Shown: positions 1-7,072 of the stretch, in pieces | Position numbering within the stretch: the first letter of the stretch is position 1 | Layout of the letters: each line of letters opens with the position of its first letter | NCBI RefSeq assembly: GCF_005502465.1 | Contig: NZ_SCOT01000006.1 | Location: forward strand, 1-64,000 | Direction of reading: 5' to 3' | From: Sphingopyxis sp. L1A2A | Lineage (GTDB): Bacteria > Pseudomonadota > Alphaproteobacteria > Sphingomonadales > Sphingomonadaceae | DNA length: 64,000 bases | Position numbers and translations under genes: made by a program | The notes under the pieces: generated by a model | Databases searched by the model: none | Seen by the model: the letters and a program-made list of their open reading frames with translations, nothing else | What the model was told of the DNA's origin: nothing

Positions 1-115
1 ATGATCAAATCGGAATGGTGCGCAGCTTCAAATCGGAATGCTGCGCGAGATCACGTCGGAATGCTGCGCACGATCAAATCGGAACACTGCGCGTGATGAC
101 CTCGGAATCCGCACC
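1..115. repeat. Periodic terminal repeats of an IS21-type element end
   Basis: Four copies of the core TCGGAATGnTGCGC (the fourth slightly changed) begin at positions 10, 33, 56 and 79, exactly 23 bp apart. A degenerate fifth copy begins at 102. IS21-family elements are known to carry several such transposase-binding repeats at their ends. No transposase lies inside the window, so the element body would be to the left, beyond position 1. The array abuts a truncated nuclease gene, which suggests the insertion broke it. The family assignment is inferred from repeat architecture only. Confidence 0.6.
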
Positions 116-493
116 AGCTGCACCGCGCGGCAGATAGATCTAGGCCAAGCCATGGTCGAAGCGGGTCTTGCAGTTGCGTTGCCTCAGTTTAGCGATCGCT
201 ATCTCGGCGCCGAGGCGCGCGCCAAGTCCCTCAAACTGGGCATCTGGAGTTCCGACTTCCAACAGCCGGCTGACTATCGGGCCGCCAATCCCAGGGTTCA
301 TCGGCCTAAGCCGAAGGCATCCGCCGTGCGCCAGCCTATTGCATCGCCGGCGCCGTCCGGCGTCTTTTACCGCAATTGCAATGCGGCATGGGCAGCGGGT
401 GCCGCACCATTATACCGCGGTCAGCCCGGATATCGGCCAGAAATGGATGGCGACGGTGACGGGGTGGCTTGCGAGCCATTTCGGCGTCGCTGA
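113..493 (+). pseudogene. Truncated thermonuclease (SNase) family protein with excalibur domain
   Basis: The reading frame encodes the C-terminal part of a staphylococcal-nuclease-like protein (from TSCTARQIDLGQAMV through GAEARAKSLKLGIW). A linker follows, then an excalibur calcium-binding domain (FYRNCNAAW ... DGDGDGVACEP). The N-terminal half of the nuclease barrel, the catalytic arginines and any signal peptide are missing. The frame runs upstream directly into the 23-bp repeat array, so the gene was most likely cut by an insertion element. The excalibur motif with its DxDxDGxxCE signature is clear. Probably non-functional. Confidence 0.7.
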
Positions 494-567
494 GCATTTA
501 GGCTGGGTTGAAAGGCCTTCAGCCAAAGTTTCTGGCGCGGTGTTGCGACTTTGCGTAGGCCAAAGAC

Positions 568-804
568 ATGATGATCATCGGCACGAGAATCGAAGAGACG
601 GGAACCTTGCTCCGCGACGCGGGCGGTTTCTCACTTCGCCGTGACCTTGGCGGCCGGTGGCGCCTCGACTTGCACCGCGTTCCGGTCGACCATATCGAAA
701 AGCGTGTTCGCATTACGGGCATCGTGGTGGGTGAAGACCTTGTCGATGTCGACGGTGTAGCGCCTGAGAACATTGCTCCTTCACCGCTCGCCGCTGGCGC
801 GTAG
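568..804 (+). CDS. DUF5818 domain protein
   Basis: A 78-residue protein with the pattern GTLLRDAGGFSLRRDLGGRWRLDL followed by a beta-rich stretch (KRVRITGIVVGEDLVDVDGV), matching the small DUF5818 family common in sphingomonads. The family has no established function; its fold looks like a small OB/beta-barrel domain. The start could be this ATG or the next codon, also ATG. It stands alone between the broken nuclease gene and a small convergent gene. Confidence 0.6.
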   Translation: MMIIGTRIEETGTLLRDAGGFSLRRDLGGRWRLDLHRVPVDHIEKRVRITGIVVGEDLVDVDGVAPENIAPSPLAAGA

Positions 805-826
805 CCCCAGTGCGCCACCTGCACCG

Positions 827-1015
827 CTAGAACAAATATTTGAGGGCCTGCCACGCCCCGACGAGGAACGAGCCGCCTACTAACGCGGTCGCGATCCAGA
901 ATTCGATAGCGAGCGCCCGGTCGCGCCATTTGGGTCCGCGTTCTTGCATAGGCTCGGCATGACAGCGCGAAATATTGTAGGAAAGCGAATAATCGACGCT
1001 TGGCGGCTTCAACAT
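827..1015 (-). CDS. Small hypothetical membrane protein
   Basis: A possible 62-residue protein (40 residues if the internal ATG at 949 is used). The C-terminal half (EFWIATALVGGSFLVGAWQALKYLF) forms one hydrophobic membrane span after a basic segment (ERGPKWRDRALAI). No recognisable family and no strong ribosome binding site. It is kept because of the clean membrane segment and the lack of any competing gene on the other strand. It could be a spurious frame. Confidence 0.35.
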   Translation of the reverse strand: MLKPPSVDYSLSYNISRCHAEPMQERGPKWRDRALAIEFWIATALVGGSFLVGAWQALKYLF

Positions 1016-1391
1016 CCTACGGAATATGCATCATAACCCGAACGCACATACAGGCGTTCGATACCGCTGACTCTTTTGCAGAATGCCTGCTTACAGCCTA
1101 ATAGGTGAAAAGCAGACATTGTCGCTCGTCGGCCATTCGTGGGTCGGCGACTGAATATCCATATCCGACCGCCGATCGAGAGCAGGCCGAAGTTGTGTAG
1201 CTGGATAATTTCTGGTGAAAGCGGCCCGGCCGGCGGATGGTGTTTTCTAATCTCGGTCACTACGAATAGATGAGCGAGATCTGCTGGCGAAAGCGCTGGC
1301 GCGTTTTTCGTCGAAATCATTCTCCGAATTGCCTAAGCTCAAGACAGTCTTCTCATTGGAAGCGAGACATCGACAGGTAAAGTTTTGCGCG
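1016..1391. other. Stretch without a confident gene
   Basis: No convincing coding sequence. A 103-codon minus-strand frame (1009-1320) has no recognisable domain and was not called. The string GTGAAAAGCAGAC near 1107 recurs near 34713 in another gene-poor stretch, so it may be a dispersed intergenic repeat. The promoter of the downstream LysR gene must lie here, but no operator like the ATAG-N7-CTAT site at 2311 was seen. Confidence 0.4.
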
Positions 1392-2291
1392 ATGCCTACC
1401 TTACGTCAGCTTGAGTATCTCGTCGCGGTTGCCGATCTGCGCAACTTTGGGCGTGCCGCGCAAGCATGCAATGTATCACAGCCTACCCTCAGCCAGCAGC
1501 TGCGCTCGCTCGAAGACCGACTGGGTGTCGTTCTGATCGAACGGCACATGTCGGGCGCCGAGCTGACGCCGGTAGGCCGCGAAATCACCATTCGGGCGCG
1601 GCGCCTGCTCGTCGACGCCGAGGATATCCGCGATCTGGCCCGTCGCAGCGGGGAACGTCTCGCCGGGACGCTACGCTTTGGCGTTACCCCGACACTGGGA
1701 CCCTATTTGATGCCGCCGATCGTTGCTGCGCTGCATCGCGAGCAGCCTGACCTTCGGCTACATATCAGGGAAGGTATTCCGGAAGAGCAGGCGCTTCAAC
1801 TTGCGCGCGGTGCGCTCGACATGCTGCTCGGTCCCCTGCCCATCGAAGGTCGCGGACTCACCGTAGAGCCGCTGTTTCGCGAACGCCTGTTTCTGGTCGC
1901 CGCCACCGACCATCCACTGGCGAAAATTCCAGACCTGCATGTCGACCATCTGCGCGGCGCGCCGGTTCTGAGCCTCGACCGGCGTCACCACCTCCATCGC
2001 CAGGTCGCGAATATTTGCTCCGAGTTCGGCATGGAGCTGCTGCGCGACTATGAAGGCACCAGCCTCGATAGCGTTCACCAGATGGCGACCTCGGGAATAG
2101 GACTGGCAATACTCCCCGAACTATACTTCCGCTCCGATGTCGCTGGCCGAACCGGGGTGGTTCTGCTTGAGCCCAAGGGCTTCGAGCTGACGCGCAGCAT
2201 TGCGGCCGCGTGGCGATCGGGCGCAGCTTATAGCGGCGACTATAGCATCATAGCCGACCGCATCGCAGCCGAGGCTCGGGCGCTGCTTTGA
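1392..2291 (+). CDS. OxyR-like LysR-family regulator lacking the peroxidatic cysteine
   Basis: A 299-residue LysR-type regulator. The N-terminal winged helix (MPTLRQLEYLVAVADLRNF ... CNVSQPTLSQQLRSLE) and effector domain resemble OxyR throughout. The start at 1392 is chosen because homologues begin at MPTLRQLEYL. OxyR normally senses H2O2 through Cys199 and Cys208 in a HCLRDQAxxxC segment. Here the aligned segment is HHLHRQVANIC: the peroxidatic Cys is His while the resolving Cys remains. The following GTSLDSVHQMATSGIGLAILP also matches OxyR. DNA binding in the OxyR manner is plausible, and an ATAG-N7-CTAT site lies just downstream, but the classical disulphide switch cannot form. Function in peroxide sensing is therefore uncertain. 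Confidence 0.8.
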   Translation: MPTLRQLEYLVAVADLRNFGRAAQACNVSQPTLSQQLRSLEDRLGVVLIERHMSGAELTPVGREITIRARRLLVDAEDIRDLARRSGERLAGTLRFGVTPTLGPYLMPPIVAALHREQPDLRLHIREGIPEEQALQLARGALDMLLGPLPIEGRGLTVEPLFRERLFLVAATDHPLAKIPDLHVDHLRGAPVLSLDRRHHLHRQVANICSEFGMELLRDYEGTSLDSVHQMATSGIGLAILPELYFRSDVAGRTGVVLLEPKGFELTRSIAAAWRSGAAYSGDYSIIADRIAAEARALL

Positions 2292-2310
2292 TTATGAGCG
2301 CGTTCAAACG

Positions 2311-2325
2311 ATAGTTTTCTTCTAT
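2311..2325. promoter_or_regulatory. Candidate OxyR-type binding half-site
   Basis: The sequence is ATAG-TTTTCTT-CTAT, an exact match to the ATAG-N7-CTAT half of the OxyR consensus. It lies 20 bp after the OxyR-like gene and about 195 bp before the small DUF465 gene. The second half expected further on is weak. Proposed as the operator of the OxyR-like regulator acting on the downstream genes. Confidence 0.45.
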
Positions 2326-2388
2326 CGGTTAGAGCAGAAAATCGAATTGGCCATCTATGGCCTTGCCGCTTATCACTTCTCCCGCGGC

Positions 2389-2434
2389 CCGGGCCCCTCT
2401 GGCGGCTGTCGTTTTGGCAGCTGCGATGTCGGAC
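2389..2434 (+). promoter_or_regulatory. Leader-like structured element, copy A
   Basis: The flanks CCGGGCCCCTCTGGCG and TGCGATGTCGGAC enclose a hairpin (2402-2424, stem GCGGCTGTC/GGCAGCTGC, loop GTTTT). A second copy with the same flanks but a different, compensated stem lies at 3049-3089, upstream of the TerC gene. This copy is 85 bp upstream of the DUF465 gene. Conserved flanks plus covarying stem suggest a structured 5' leader RNA. It does not match the manganese riboswitch pattern that I looked for. Confidence 0.5.
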
Positions 2435-2518
2435 CGCATCGGATCGGTGATCAGCTCGTGAGTCCGTCAGGGAGTTCTGCACCTTTCCGATCGACCGAAC
2501 ATCGAGAGGAGAGAGGCT

Positions 2519-2698
2519 ATGAATTCTATAACGTATCGATTGGCGCTCGCGCATAGCAAGCTGGACGCGGAGATAAACCGCGAACAGAAGCGCCGAATAC
2601 CCGATAGCTGGCGGTTACTGCGGCTTAAAAAACTGCGGCTTGTGATCAAGGATCGCTTGCACCGGCTGATCCATTCGCCCCGTCAGGCCAAGGCCTGA
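2519..2698 (+). CDS. DUF465 (YdcH-like) small protein
   Basis: A 59-residue basic protein. After a short N-terminus it shows the DUF465 pattern HSKLDAEINREQKRRIPD ... LRLKKLRLVIKDRLHRL, a predicted helical hairpin rich in Lys and Arg. A good ribosome binding site (GAGAGGAGAG) precedes the ATG. The function of YdcH-type proteins is not established. It is followed after 3 bp by a zinc-ribbon gene and preceded by the structured leader-like element, so the two small genes probably form an operon. Confidence 0.75.
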   Translation: MNSITYRLALAHSKLDAEINREQKRRIPDSWRLLRLKKLRLVIKDRLHRLIHSPRQAKA

Positions 2699-2701
2699 GC
2701 C

Positions 2702-2998
2702 ATGCGCACTGCCGATGCGGTGTCCGCCATGCCGTGCCCGAATTGCCGGACGGGATTGACCTTGTCCGAGCGTTCGGGCGTCGAAATCGACTATTGCCAG
2801 ACATGTCGGGGCGTCTGGCTTGATCGCGGCGAGCTCGACAAAATCATCGAGCGCAGCGCCCGCGACGCCCTCCCAGAGCCCCGCCAAGGCGATCACCGGC
2901 GGCAAGACAATCGTTCGGATGGCTACCGCGGCGACGACGATCGCCACTACCGCCCAGGCCCGCGAAAAAAGTCCTTCTTGTCGGACCTGTTTGACTGA
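2702..2998 (+). CDS. Small zinc-ribbon protein (zf-TFIIB type)
   Basis: A 98-residue protein with CPNC near residue 12 and CQTC near residue 32, followed by RGVWLDRGELDKIIER. This is the pattern of the transcription-factor zinc-ribbon family (COG3809). Four Cys would bind one zinc. The C-terminal half is charged and disordered and ends in the family-typical tail KKSFLSDLFD. An internal ATG (MPCPNC, 2729) is an alternative start. It lies directly after the DUF465 gene and before terC. The role in the cell is unknown. Confidence 0.8.
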   Translation: MRTADAVSAMPCPNCRTGLTLSERSGVEIDYCQTCRGVWLDRGELDKIIERSARDALPEPRQGDHRRQDNRSDGYRGDDDRHYRPGPRKKSFLSDLFD

Positions 2999-3048
2999 AC
3001 GCCGCCGTCGCCGACTTGCATCGGCGGCGGCTTGCCTGCGCATCAATT

Positions 3049-3089
3049 CCGGGCCCCTCTGGCGACCTTGATGGGTTGCGATGTCGGAC
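3049..3089 (+). promoter_or_regulatory. Leader-like structured element, copy B, upstream of terC
   Basis: Repeats the flanks of copy A (CCGGGCCCCTCTGGCG and TGCGATGTCGGAC) around a hairpin at 3062-3079 with stem GCGACC/GGTTGC and loop TTGAT. The stem sequence differs from copy A but pairing is kept. It ends 47 bp before the terC start, where a 5' leader would be. A short CCTGACGTCAGG palindrome follows at 3102-3113. Confidence 0.5.
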
Positions 3090-3136
3090 AATCATCAATC
3101 GCCTGACGTCAGGCCGACCCGGATCGGATCATATTT

Positions 3137-4129
3137 ATGGAAACTCTCGAATATCTATGGTTGGGCAAGCCGCTCTGGATGTGGCTCGCCTTCATTGCCA
3201 TCGTCGTCACCCTGCTGGCGCTCGACCTCGGCGTCCTGCACAAAAAGCAGCGCGAGATCGGAGTGAGCGAGAGCCTGATCCTGTCGGCGGTCTATATCGG
3301 CCTCGGCCTGCTCTTTGGCGCCTGGGTGTGGTGGTACATGGGCGAGACCGCCGGGCTTCAATATGTCACCGGCTTCGTCATCGAAAAAAGCCTCGCGATG
3401 GACAATGTCTTCGTGATCGCGATGATCTTCACCTACTTCGCAATTCCGCGGCAGTATCAGCACCGCGTGCTATTCTGGGGGATCCTTGGCGTTATCGTTC
3501 TGCGCGCGATCATGATCGGCGTCGGCGCGACCTTGGTCGAGCAGTTCAGTTGGGTGCTCTATATCTTTGCCGCCTTCCTCATCCTGACCGGCATCAAGAT
3601 GTGGATGACCGCGGGCAAGGACTATGATGTCGGATCGAGCGGGGCACTACGTTTCATCCAGAAGCACCTCCCCGTGACGGACAAGCTCCACGGCGAGCGC
3701 TTTTTCGTCCGGCAGCCGGACGCGACGACCGGCAAGGCGAAGCTGTGGGTGACGCCCCTGTTCCTAGCGCTGGCGATGGTTGAAATCGTCGATGTCGTAT
3801 TCGCGGTCGACAGCGTGCCGGCGATCTTCGCGATCACGACCGATCCGTTCATCGTCTACACCTCGAATATTTTCGCGATCCTCGGGCTACGAGCCCTGTA
3901 CTTCGCGCTCGCGGCGATGGTGCACCGGTTCCACTATCTCAAATATGCGCTCGCGCTGCTGCTGATCTTCATCGGATCGAAGATCTTCGTGGCCGATGCG
4001 CTCGGTCTTGCAAAAATCCCGCCCGCTGTCTCGCTCACGATCACCTTCGCAATCTTGGCAGCTGGGGTCGGCTGGTCGCTGTGGAAGACGCGCCAGCCGT
4101 CCACGGCAAGGACAGCGTTGCCTGAATGA
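3137..4129 (+). CDS. TerC/Alx-family integral membrane protein
   Basis: A 330-residue inner-membrane protein with about eight to nine hydrophobic spans. It carries the TerC family signatures: LDLGVLHKK after the first span, EKSLAMDNVFVIAMIF around residue 85, and VEIVDVVFAVDSVPAIFAIT around residue 215 with conserved acidic residues inside membrane helices. Family members export manganese and are linked to metal, alkaline or tellurite stress. The ATG opens directly onto the conserved N-terminus. The upstream leader-like element may control it. The exact substrate cannot be read from sequence. Confidence 0.9.
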   Translation: METLEYLWLGKPLWMWLAFIAIVVTLLALDLGVLHKKQREIGVSESLILSAVYIGLGLLFGAWVWWYMGETAGLQYVTGFVIEKSLAMDNVFVIAMIFTYFAIPRQYQHRVLFWGILGVIVLRAIMIGVGATLVEQFSWVLYIFAAFLILTGIKMWMTAGKDYDVGSSGALRFIQKHLPVTDKLHGERFFVRQPDATTGKAKLWVTPLFLALAMVEIVDVVFAVDSVPAIFAITTDPFIVYTSNIFAILGLRALYFALAAMVHRFHYLKYALALLLIFIGSKIFVADALGLAKIPPAVSLTITFAILAAGVGWSLWKTRQPSTARTALPE

Positions 4130-4232
4130 TCGAACCCGCTTCTCCACCACCTGAAAAGACCAATTCGCAGGCGAACGAACGCCTCCAGCGGACTTTACTA
4201 AATCCGCCGGACCCATGAGAAAGGACGCAAGA

Positions 4233-4319
4233 ATGACCTACTCCCGATTCAAACTCAGCCTCTATGCGGGATGGGCAGCTACCACGGCCGTTCTCGTCGT
4301 TGCGGTGGCGCACGCATGA
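4233..4319 (+). CDS. 28-residue membrane peptide coupled to carbonic anhydrase
   Basis: A small reading frame starting MTYSRFKLSLYAGWAATT and ending in a hydrophobic run (TAVLVVAVAHA). An AAGGACG ribosome-binding-like sequence precedes the ATG. Its TGA overlaps the carbonic anhydrase start as ATGA, the arrangement used for translational coupling throughout this window. The product would be a single-span peptide or a leader peptide that feeds ribosomes to the enzyme gene. No family recognised. Confidence 0.5.
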   Translation: MTYSRFKLSLYAGWAATTAVLVVAVAHA

Positions 4320-4921
4320 CGATGAGTCCCAATGAAGCGCTGGCGCTGCTGCGCGATGGAAATCTGGCCTTCCTGAACGACGAGCCGATCATGCCGCCCC
4401 TCGATCGCGATACCCGGCTGCGACTGGCCGCTGGGCAGTCGCCATTCGCAGCCTATATCAGCTGCTCGGATTCGCGCGTTCCCCCCGAGCTACTTTTCGG
4501 GCGCGGCCTAGGAGAGCTTTTCATTGTTCGAAACGCCGGAAACACCCTCGATACCGCCGCGTTAGGCAGCCTCGAGTTTGCTGTCTCAGTGCTTGGCGTC
4601 CCGCTTATCGTGGTGATGGGGCACGAAGGATGCGGCGCAGTCCAAGCGGCTGTCTCGGTGGTCAAGGATCAGGCCCGGTTTCCGGGAAATATCGGCAAGA
4701 TGATCCAGCCGATCATCCCAGCGGTTCTGGAGGCAGATCTGTCGGAAGGAACCGGGATCGAGTCCGCCGTCAGGCAAAATGTGCGGCGGGTCGTCCGTGA
4801 GCTGCGCGACGATGCGTCGCCGTTGTTTCTTCAAGCACAGGCCGAGGATAATCTAATCGTCGTTGGCGCCTATTACGAGCTTGGAAGTGGGAAAGTAGAT
4901 TTTTTCGATCTTCCGGCGTGA
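4316..4921 (+). CDS. Beta-class carbonic anhydrase
   Basis: A 201-residue cytoplasmic enzyme interconverting CO2 and bicarbonate. The zinc-binding CxDxR motif (CSDSRVPPE) and the second ligand set (GHEGCGAV, His and Cys) are both present, as is the Asp/Arg dyad of CSDSR. The length fits the beta class. The start at 4316 overlaps the stop of a 28-residue upstream frame; a longer in-frame extension to 4271 exists but lacks a ribosome binding site and family similarity. It lies upstream of an IS3-type insertion, which does not disrupt it. Confidence 0.92.
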   Translation: MTMSPNEALALLRDGNLAFLNDEPIMPPLDRDTRLRLAAGQSPFAAYISCSDSRVPPELLFGRGLGELFIVRNAGNTLDTAALGSLEFAVSVLGVPLIVVMGHEGCGAVQAAVSVVKDQARFPGNIGKMIQPIIPAVLEADLSEGTGIESAVRQNVRRVVRELRDDASPLFLQAQAEDNLIVVGAYYELGSGKVDFFDLPA

Positions 4922-5090
4922 ACGCCCTTTAGCCCTCGCATTAACGTTACCATTGTGAGTATGCGCGCGTGAAACAAATTGCCGAAGCGATATGCCATCC
5001 ATTGGGCGCGTGCGGCTGTCTTGCACCTGGACCTGCCTGATTGCAGTCGGACGCTCTGACCGGCCCCCACCGAGTGGTCCGGGTGGATTG

Positions 5091-5990
5091 TTAGTGCATT
5101 GACGCCTCCCTCGCCAGTGTTGCCCTCCGGTTCCGCTTCGCTCCACCTACGGCCAACACTGGCGAGGGAACGGCCTCCGGCGCCGGTGGCCGATATCCGA
5201 GCGAGCTGTGCGGCCGGACGGTGTTGTAATGTCGGCGCCAGGCTTCGATCAGGATCCGGGCCTCGGCGAGCGAGTAGAAGATTTCGCCGTTGAGCAGTTC
5301 ATCGCGCAGCGATCCGTTGAAGCTTTCGCAATAGCCATTCTCCCAGGGCGATCCGGGCGTGATGTAGAGCGTCTTCACACCGACCTTCGCCAGCCATTCC
5401 TGCACCGCCGTGGCAATAAACTCCGGCCCATTGTCAGACCTGATATGCGCTGGTGGCCCGCGCGTGACGAACAGTTCGGCCAGCGCCGCCAGCACGTCGT
5501 CGCTCCTGAGTTTACGCGCCACGGGCAACGCCATGCACTCCCGGCTCGCCTCGTCGATGATCGACAGGATACGATATTTGCGACCATCGTGGGTGCGGCC
5601 CTCGACGAAGTCGTAGGACCAGACATGGCCGGGATACTCGGGCCGAAGCCGGATGCACGATCCGTCATTCAGCCAGAGCCGCCCGCGTTTCGGTTGTCTT
5701 TGCGGCACCTTCAGCCCCTCGCGTCGCCAGATGCGCTCGACTCGCTTGCGGTTCACATGCCACCCCGCATCGCGCAGCAACGCCGTCACCCGGCGATAGC
5801 CATAACGACCATATTGCCGCGCCAGCGCAATGATATCCTCGGTAAGAGCCGCTTCGTCATCTGCCCCGCGGGGCGCCTTGCGCTGTGTCGATCGGTGCTG
5901 CCCGAGTACGCGGCAGAGCCGCCGCTCGGACACCGGAATCATCGTTCTGATGTGGTCGATACAGCGCCTTCGGCGCGCGGGGCTCAGAAG
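5091..5990 (-). CDS. IS3-family transposase OrfB (DDE catalytic domain)
   Basis: About 300 residues read by -1 frameshifting from OrfA. The region begins LLSPARRRRCIDHIRT, continues through the helical HTH_21-like segment (GYRRVTALLRDAGWHVNRKRVERIWRREGL), and reaches the rve integrase core. The core holds the three acidic residues: WSYDFVEGRT (Asp), SDNGPEF (Asp) and ENGYCESFNGSLRDELL (Glu). The tail RRHYNTVRPHSSLGYRPP is typical of IS3. No stop or frameshift interrupts it, so the enzyme may be active. The frame stays open upstream to 6170, but that part is out-of-frame OrfA sequence. Confidence 0.88.
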   Translation of the reverse strand, partial: LLSPARRRRCIDHIRTMIPVSERRLCRVLGQHRSTQRKAPRGADDEAALTEDIIALARQYGRYGYRRVTALLRDAGWHVNRKRVERIWRREGLKVPQRQPKRGRLWLNDGSCIRLRPEYPGHVWSYDFVEGRTHDGRKYRILSIIDEASRECMALPVARKLRSDDVLAALAELFVTRGPPAHIRSDNGPEFIATAVQEWLAKVGVKTLYITPGSPWENGYCESFNGSLRDELLNGEIFYSLAEARILIEAWRRHYNTVRPHSSLGYRPPAPEAVPSPVLAVGGAKRNRRATLAREASMH

Positions 5991-6262
5991 TTTCCCCGGG
6001 CAGCTTCCTGCAATATCAGCTTGTCCAAAGTGAGGTCGGATATCGCACGCCGAAGCCGAAGATTCTCCTTCTCCAGGTCCTTCATCCGACGCGCCTGGTC
6101 GGTTTTCAGGCCGCCATATTCCTTGCGCCACCGATAATAGGTCTGCTCGCTGACCGCGATCCGGCGACACGCTTCAGCCGTCGTGGCGCCCTGCGCCAGC
6201 ACAACCTCCGCTTCACGCAGCTTGCCAATAATCTCTTCCGGGCGATGCTTCTTGCTCGGCAT
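5984..6262 (-). CDS. IS3-family transposase OrfA
   Basis: A 92-residue HTH protein: KKHRPEEIIGKLREAEVVLAQG, then the helix-turn-helix TTAEACRRIAVSEQTYYRWRKEYGG, then a leucine-zipper-like helix (LEKENLRLRRAISDLTLDKLIL). It binds the element ends and, fused to OrfB by frameshifting, forms the transposase. Near its 3' end the minus strand reads G-GGA-AAC (plus positions 5990-5996), a perfect X-XXY-YYZ slippery heptamer for the -1 shift into OrfB. Confidence 0.88.
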   Translation of the reverse strand: MPSKKHRPEEIIGKLREAEVVLAQGATTAEACRRIAVSEQTYYRWRKEYGGLKTDQARRMKDLEKENLRLRRAISDLTLDKLILQEAARGNF

Positions 6263-6445
6263 TCATAATCTCCTTCGTAATCCAAAATATCATCAATTTT
6301 GGACCACTCAGAAGGGGGCAGATCACTTCCAAAATTAATTGTACACAATCGGACAATGAGTCGAAGGACCGCTAACCTTGGGCTTCGAGCGAGAAAGGAA
6401 GCATCTAAATTGAACAACCTGAACCCATGATTGATTGCCGATCAC

Positions 6446-7072
6446 TTAGTCGCACCGAAGTGCCGAAGCTTCCGTGATATCCAGCAAGTTCGCTTGTCGA
6501 TGCCCGACGAGCAAATAAAGTTTCGCCGTCTGCTCGAGCTCCTCAATCGCGGCTCCTGCCGCCGTCAGTGATAATCCAGAAACAACAGGGCCATGATTTG
6601 CCAGCAAAATCGACGAATATCGACCTGCCAATGCGTCGATCGCATCGGCCACGCGGGGGTCTCCGGGTCGAAAATATGGCAAAAGCGCGGTGCGTCCGAC
6701 CTTCATCAGATAATAAGCTGTGAGCGGTGGAAAAACATCGGCGGGATCAAGATCGGGGAGCATCGAGGCGGCGACCGAGTGGGTCGAGTGCAAATGAACA
6801 ATTGCTCGAGCTGCGCCGCGTGTGCGGTACAATGCACTGTGCAATGGTAGTTCTTTCGTCGGCGCACGGCCGTCCATGGTGCTGCCATCGGAGCCAAGCA
6901 GCGTGAGCGTAGCAGGATCCAGCTCGCCAAGCGATGAATCGGTCGGCGTCACGATCATTCGTCCATCGTCCAACAGCACACTGATATTGCCCGACGTTCC
7001 ATGGGTATATCCCCGATCGAAAAGCGATCGTCCCAAGCGGCAGATGTCTTCGCGGATCGGCGAGAGGCTCAT
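6446..7072 (-). CDS. otnC: Class II aldolase/adducin family decarboxylase, OtnC-like
   Basis: A 208-residue cytoplasmic metalloenzyme. Zinc ligands are visible as HLHSTH (two His) and NHGPVV (His), with the catalytic Glu in TKELPLHSALY. The position directly after an OtnK-type kinase, with overlapping ATGA, indicates 3-oxo-tetronate 4-phosphate decarboxylase, which makes dihydroxyacetone phosphate or an isomer from a phosphorylated C4 acid. It is the last gene of a five-gene operon starting at the bicupin. A generic fuculose-phosphate-type aldolase is the alternative. The substrate in this operon is not known because the usual dehydrogenase and isomerase are absent. Confidence 0.8.
   Translation of the reverse strand: MSLSPIREDICRLGRSLFDRGYTHGTSGNISVLLDDGRMIVTPTDSSLGELDPATLTLLGSDGSTMDGRAPTKELPLHSALYRTRGAARAIVHLHSTHSVAASMLPDLDPADVFPPLTAYYLMKVGRTALLPYFRPGDPRVADAIDALAGRYSSILLANHGPVVSGLSLTAAGAAIEELEQTAKLYLLVGHRQANLLDITEASALRCD

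Larger units (their letters stand above)
5057..6325 (-). mobile_element. IS3-family insertion sequence (intact-looking)
   Basis: Imperfect inverted ends, 5057-5080 and 6302-6325, share the core GAGTGGTCC plus a C-rich tract and begin with TGA. Between them lie overlapping orfA and orfB in the minus direction with a programmed -1 frameshift site. I see no clean short target duplication next to these ends (CTC versus CTT), so the outer limits are uncertain by a few bases. Length is about 1.27 kb, normal for IS3. The element separates the carbonic anhydrase gene from the acid-sugar cluster. Confidence 0.75.

Noticed and set aside
1009-1320. 103-codon minus-strand frame upstream of the LysR gene
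   Set aside because: No recognisable domain, poor ribosome binding site and overlap with a likely intergenic repeat and promoter region.
2999-3136. yybP-ykoY manganese riboswitch upstream of terC
   Set aside because: I looked for the conserved GGGGAGUA loop and its partner and did not find them; the duplicated element has a different pattern.
5050-6330. Target-site duplication around the IS3 element
   Set aside because: The bases flanking the inferred ends (CTC and CTT) do not match, so no duplication is claimed.
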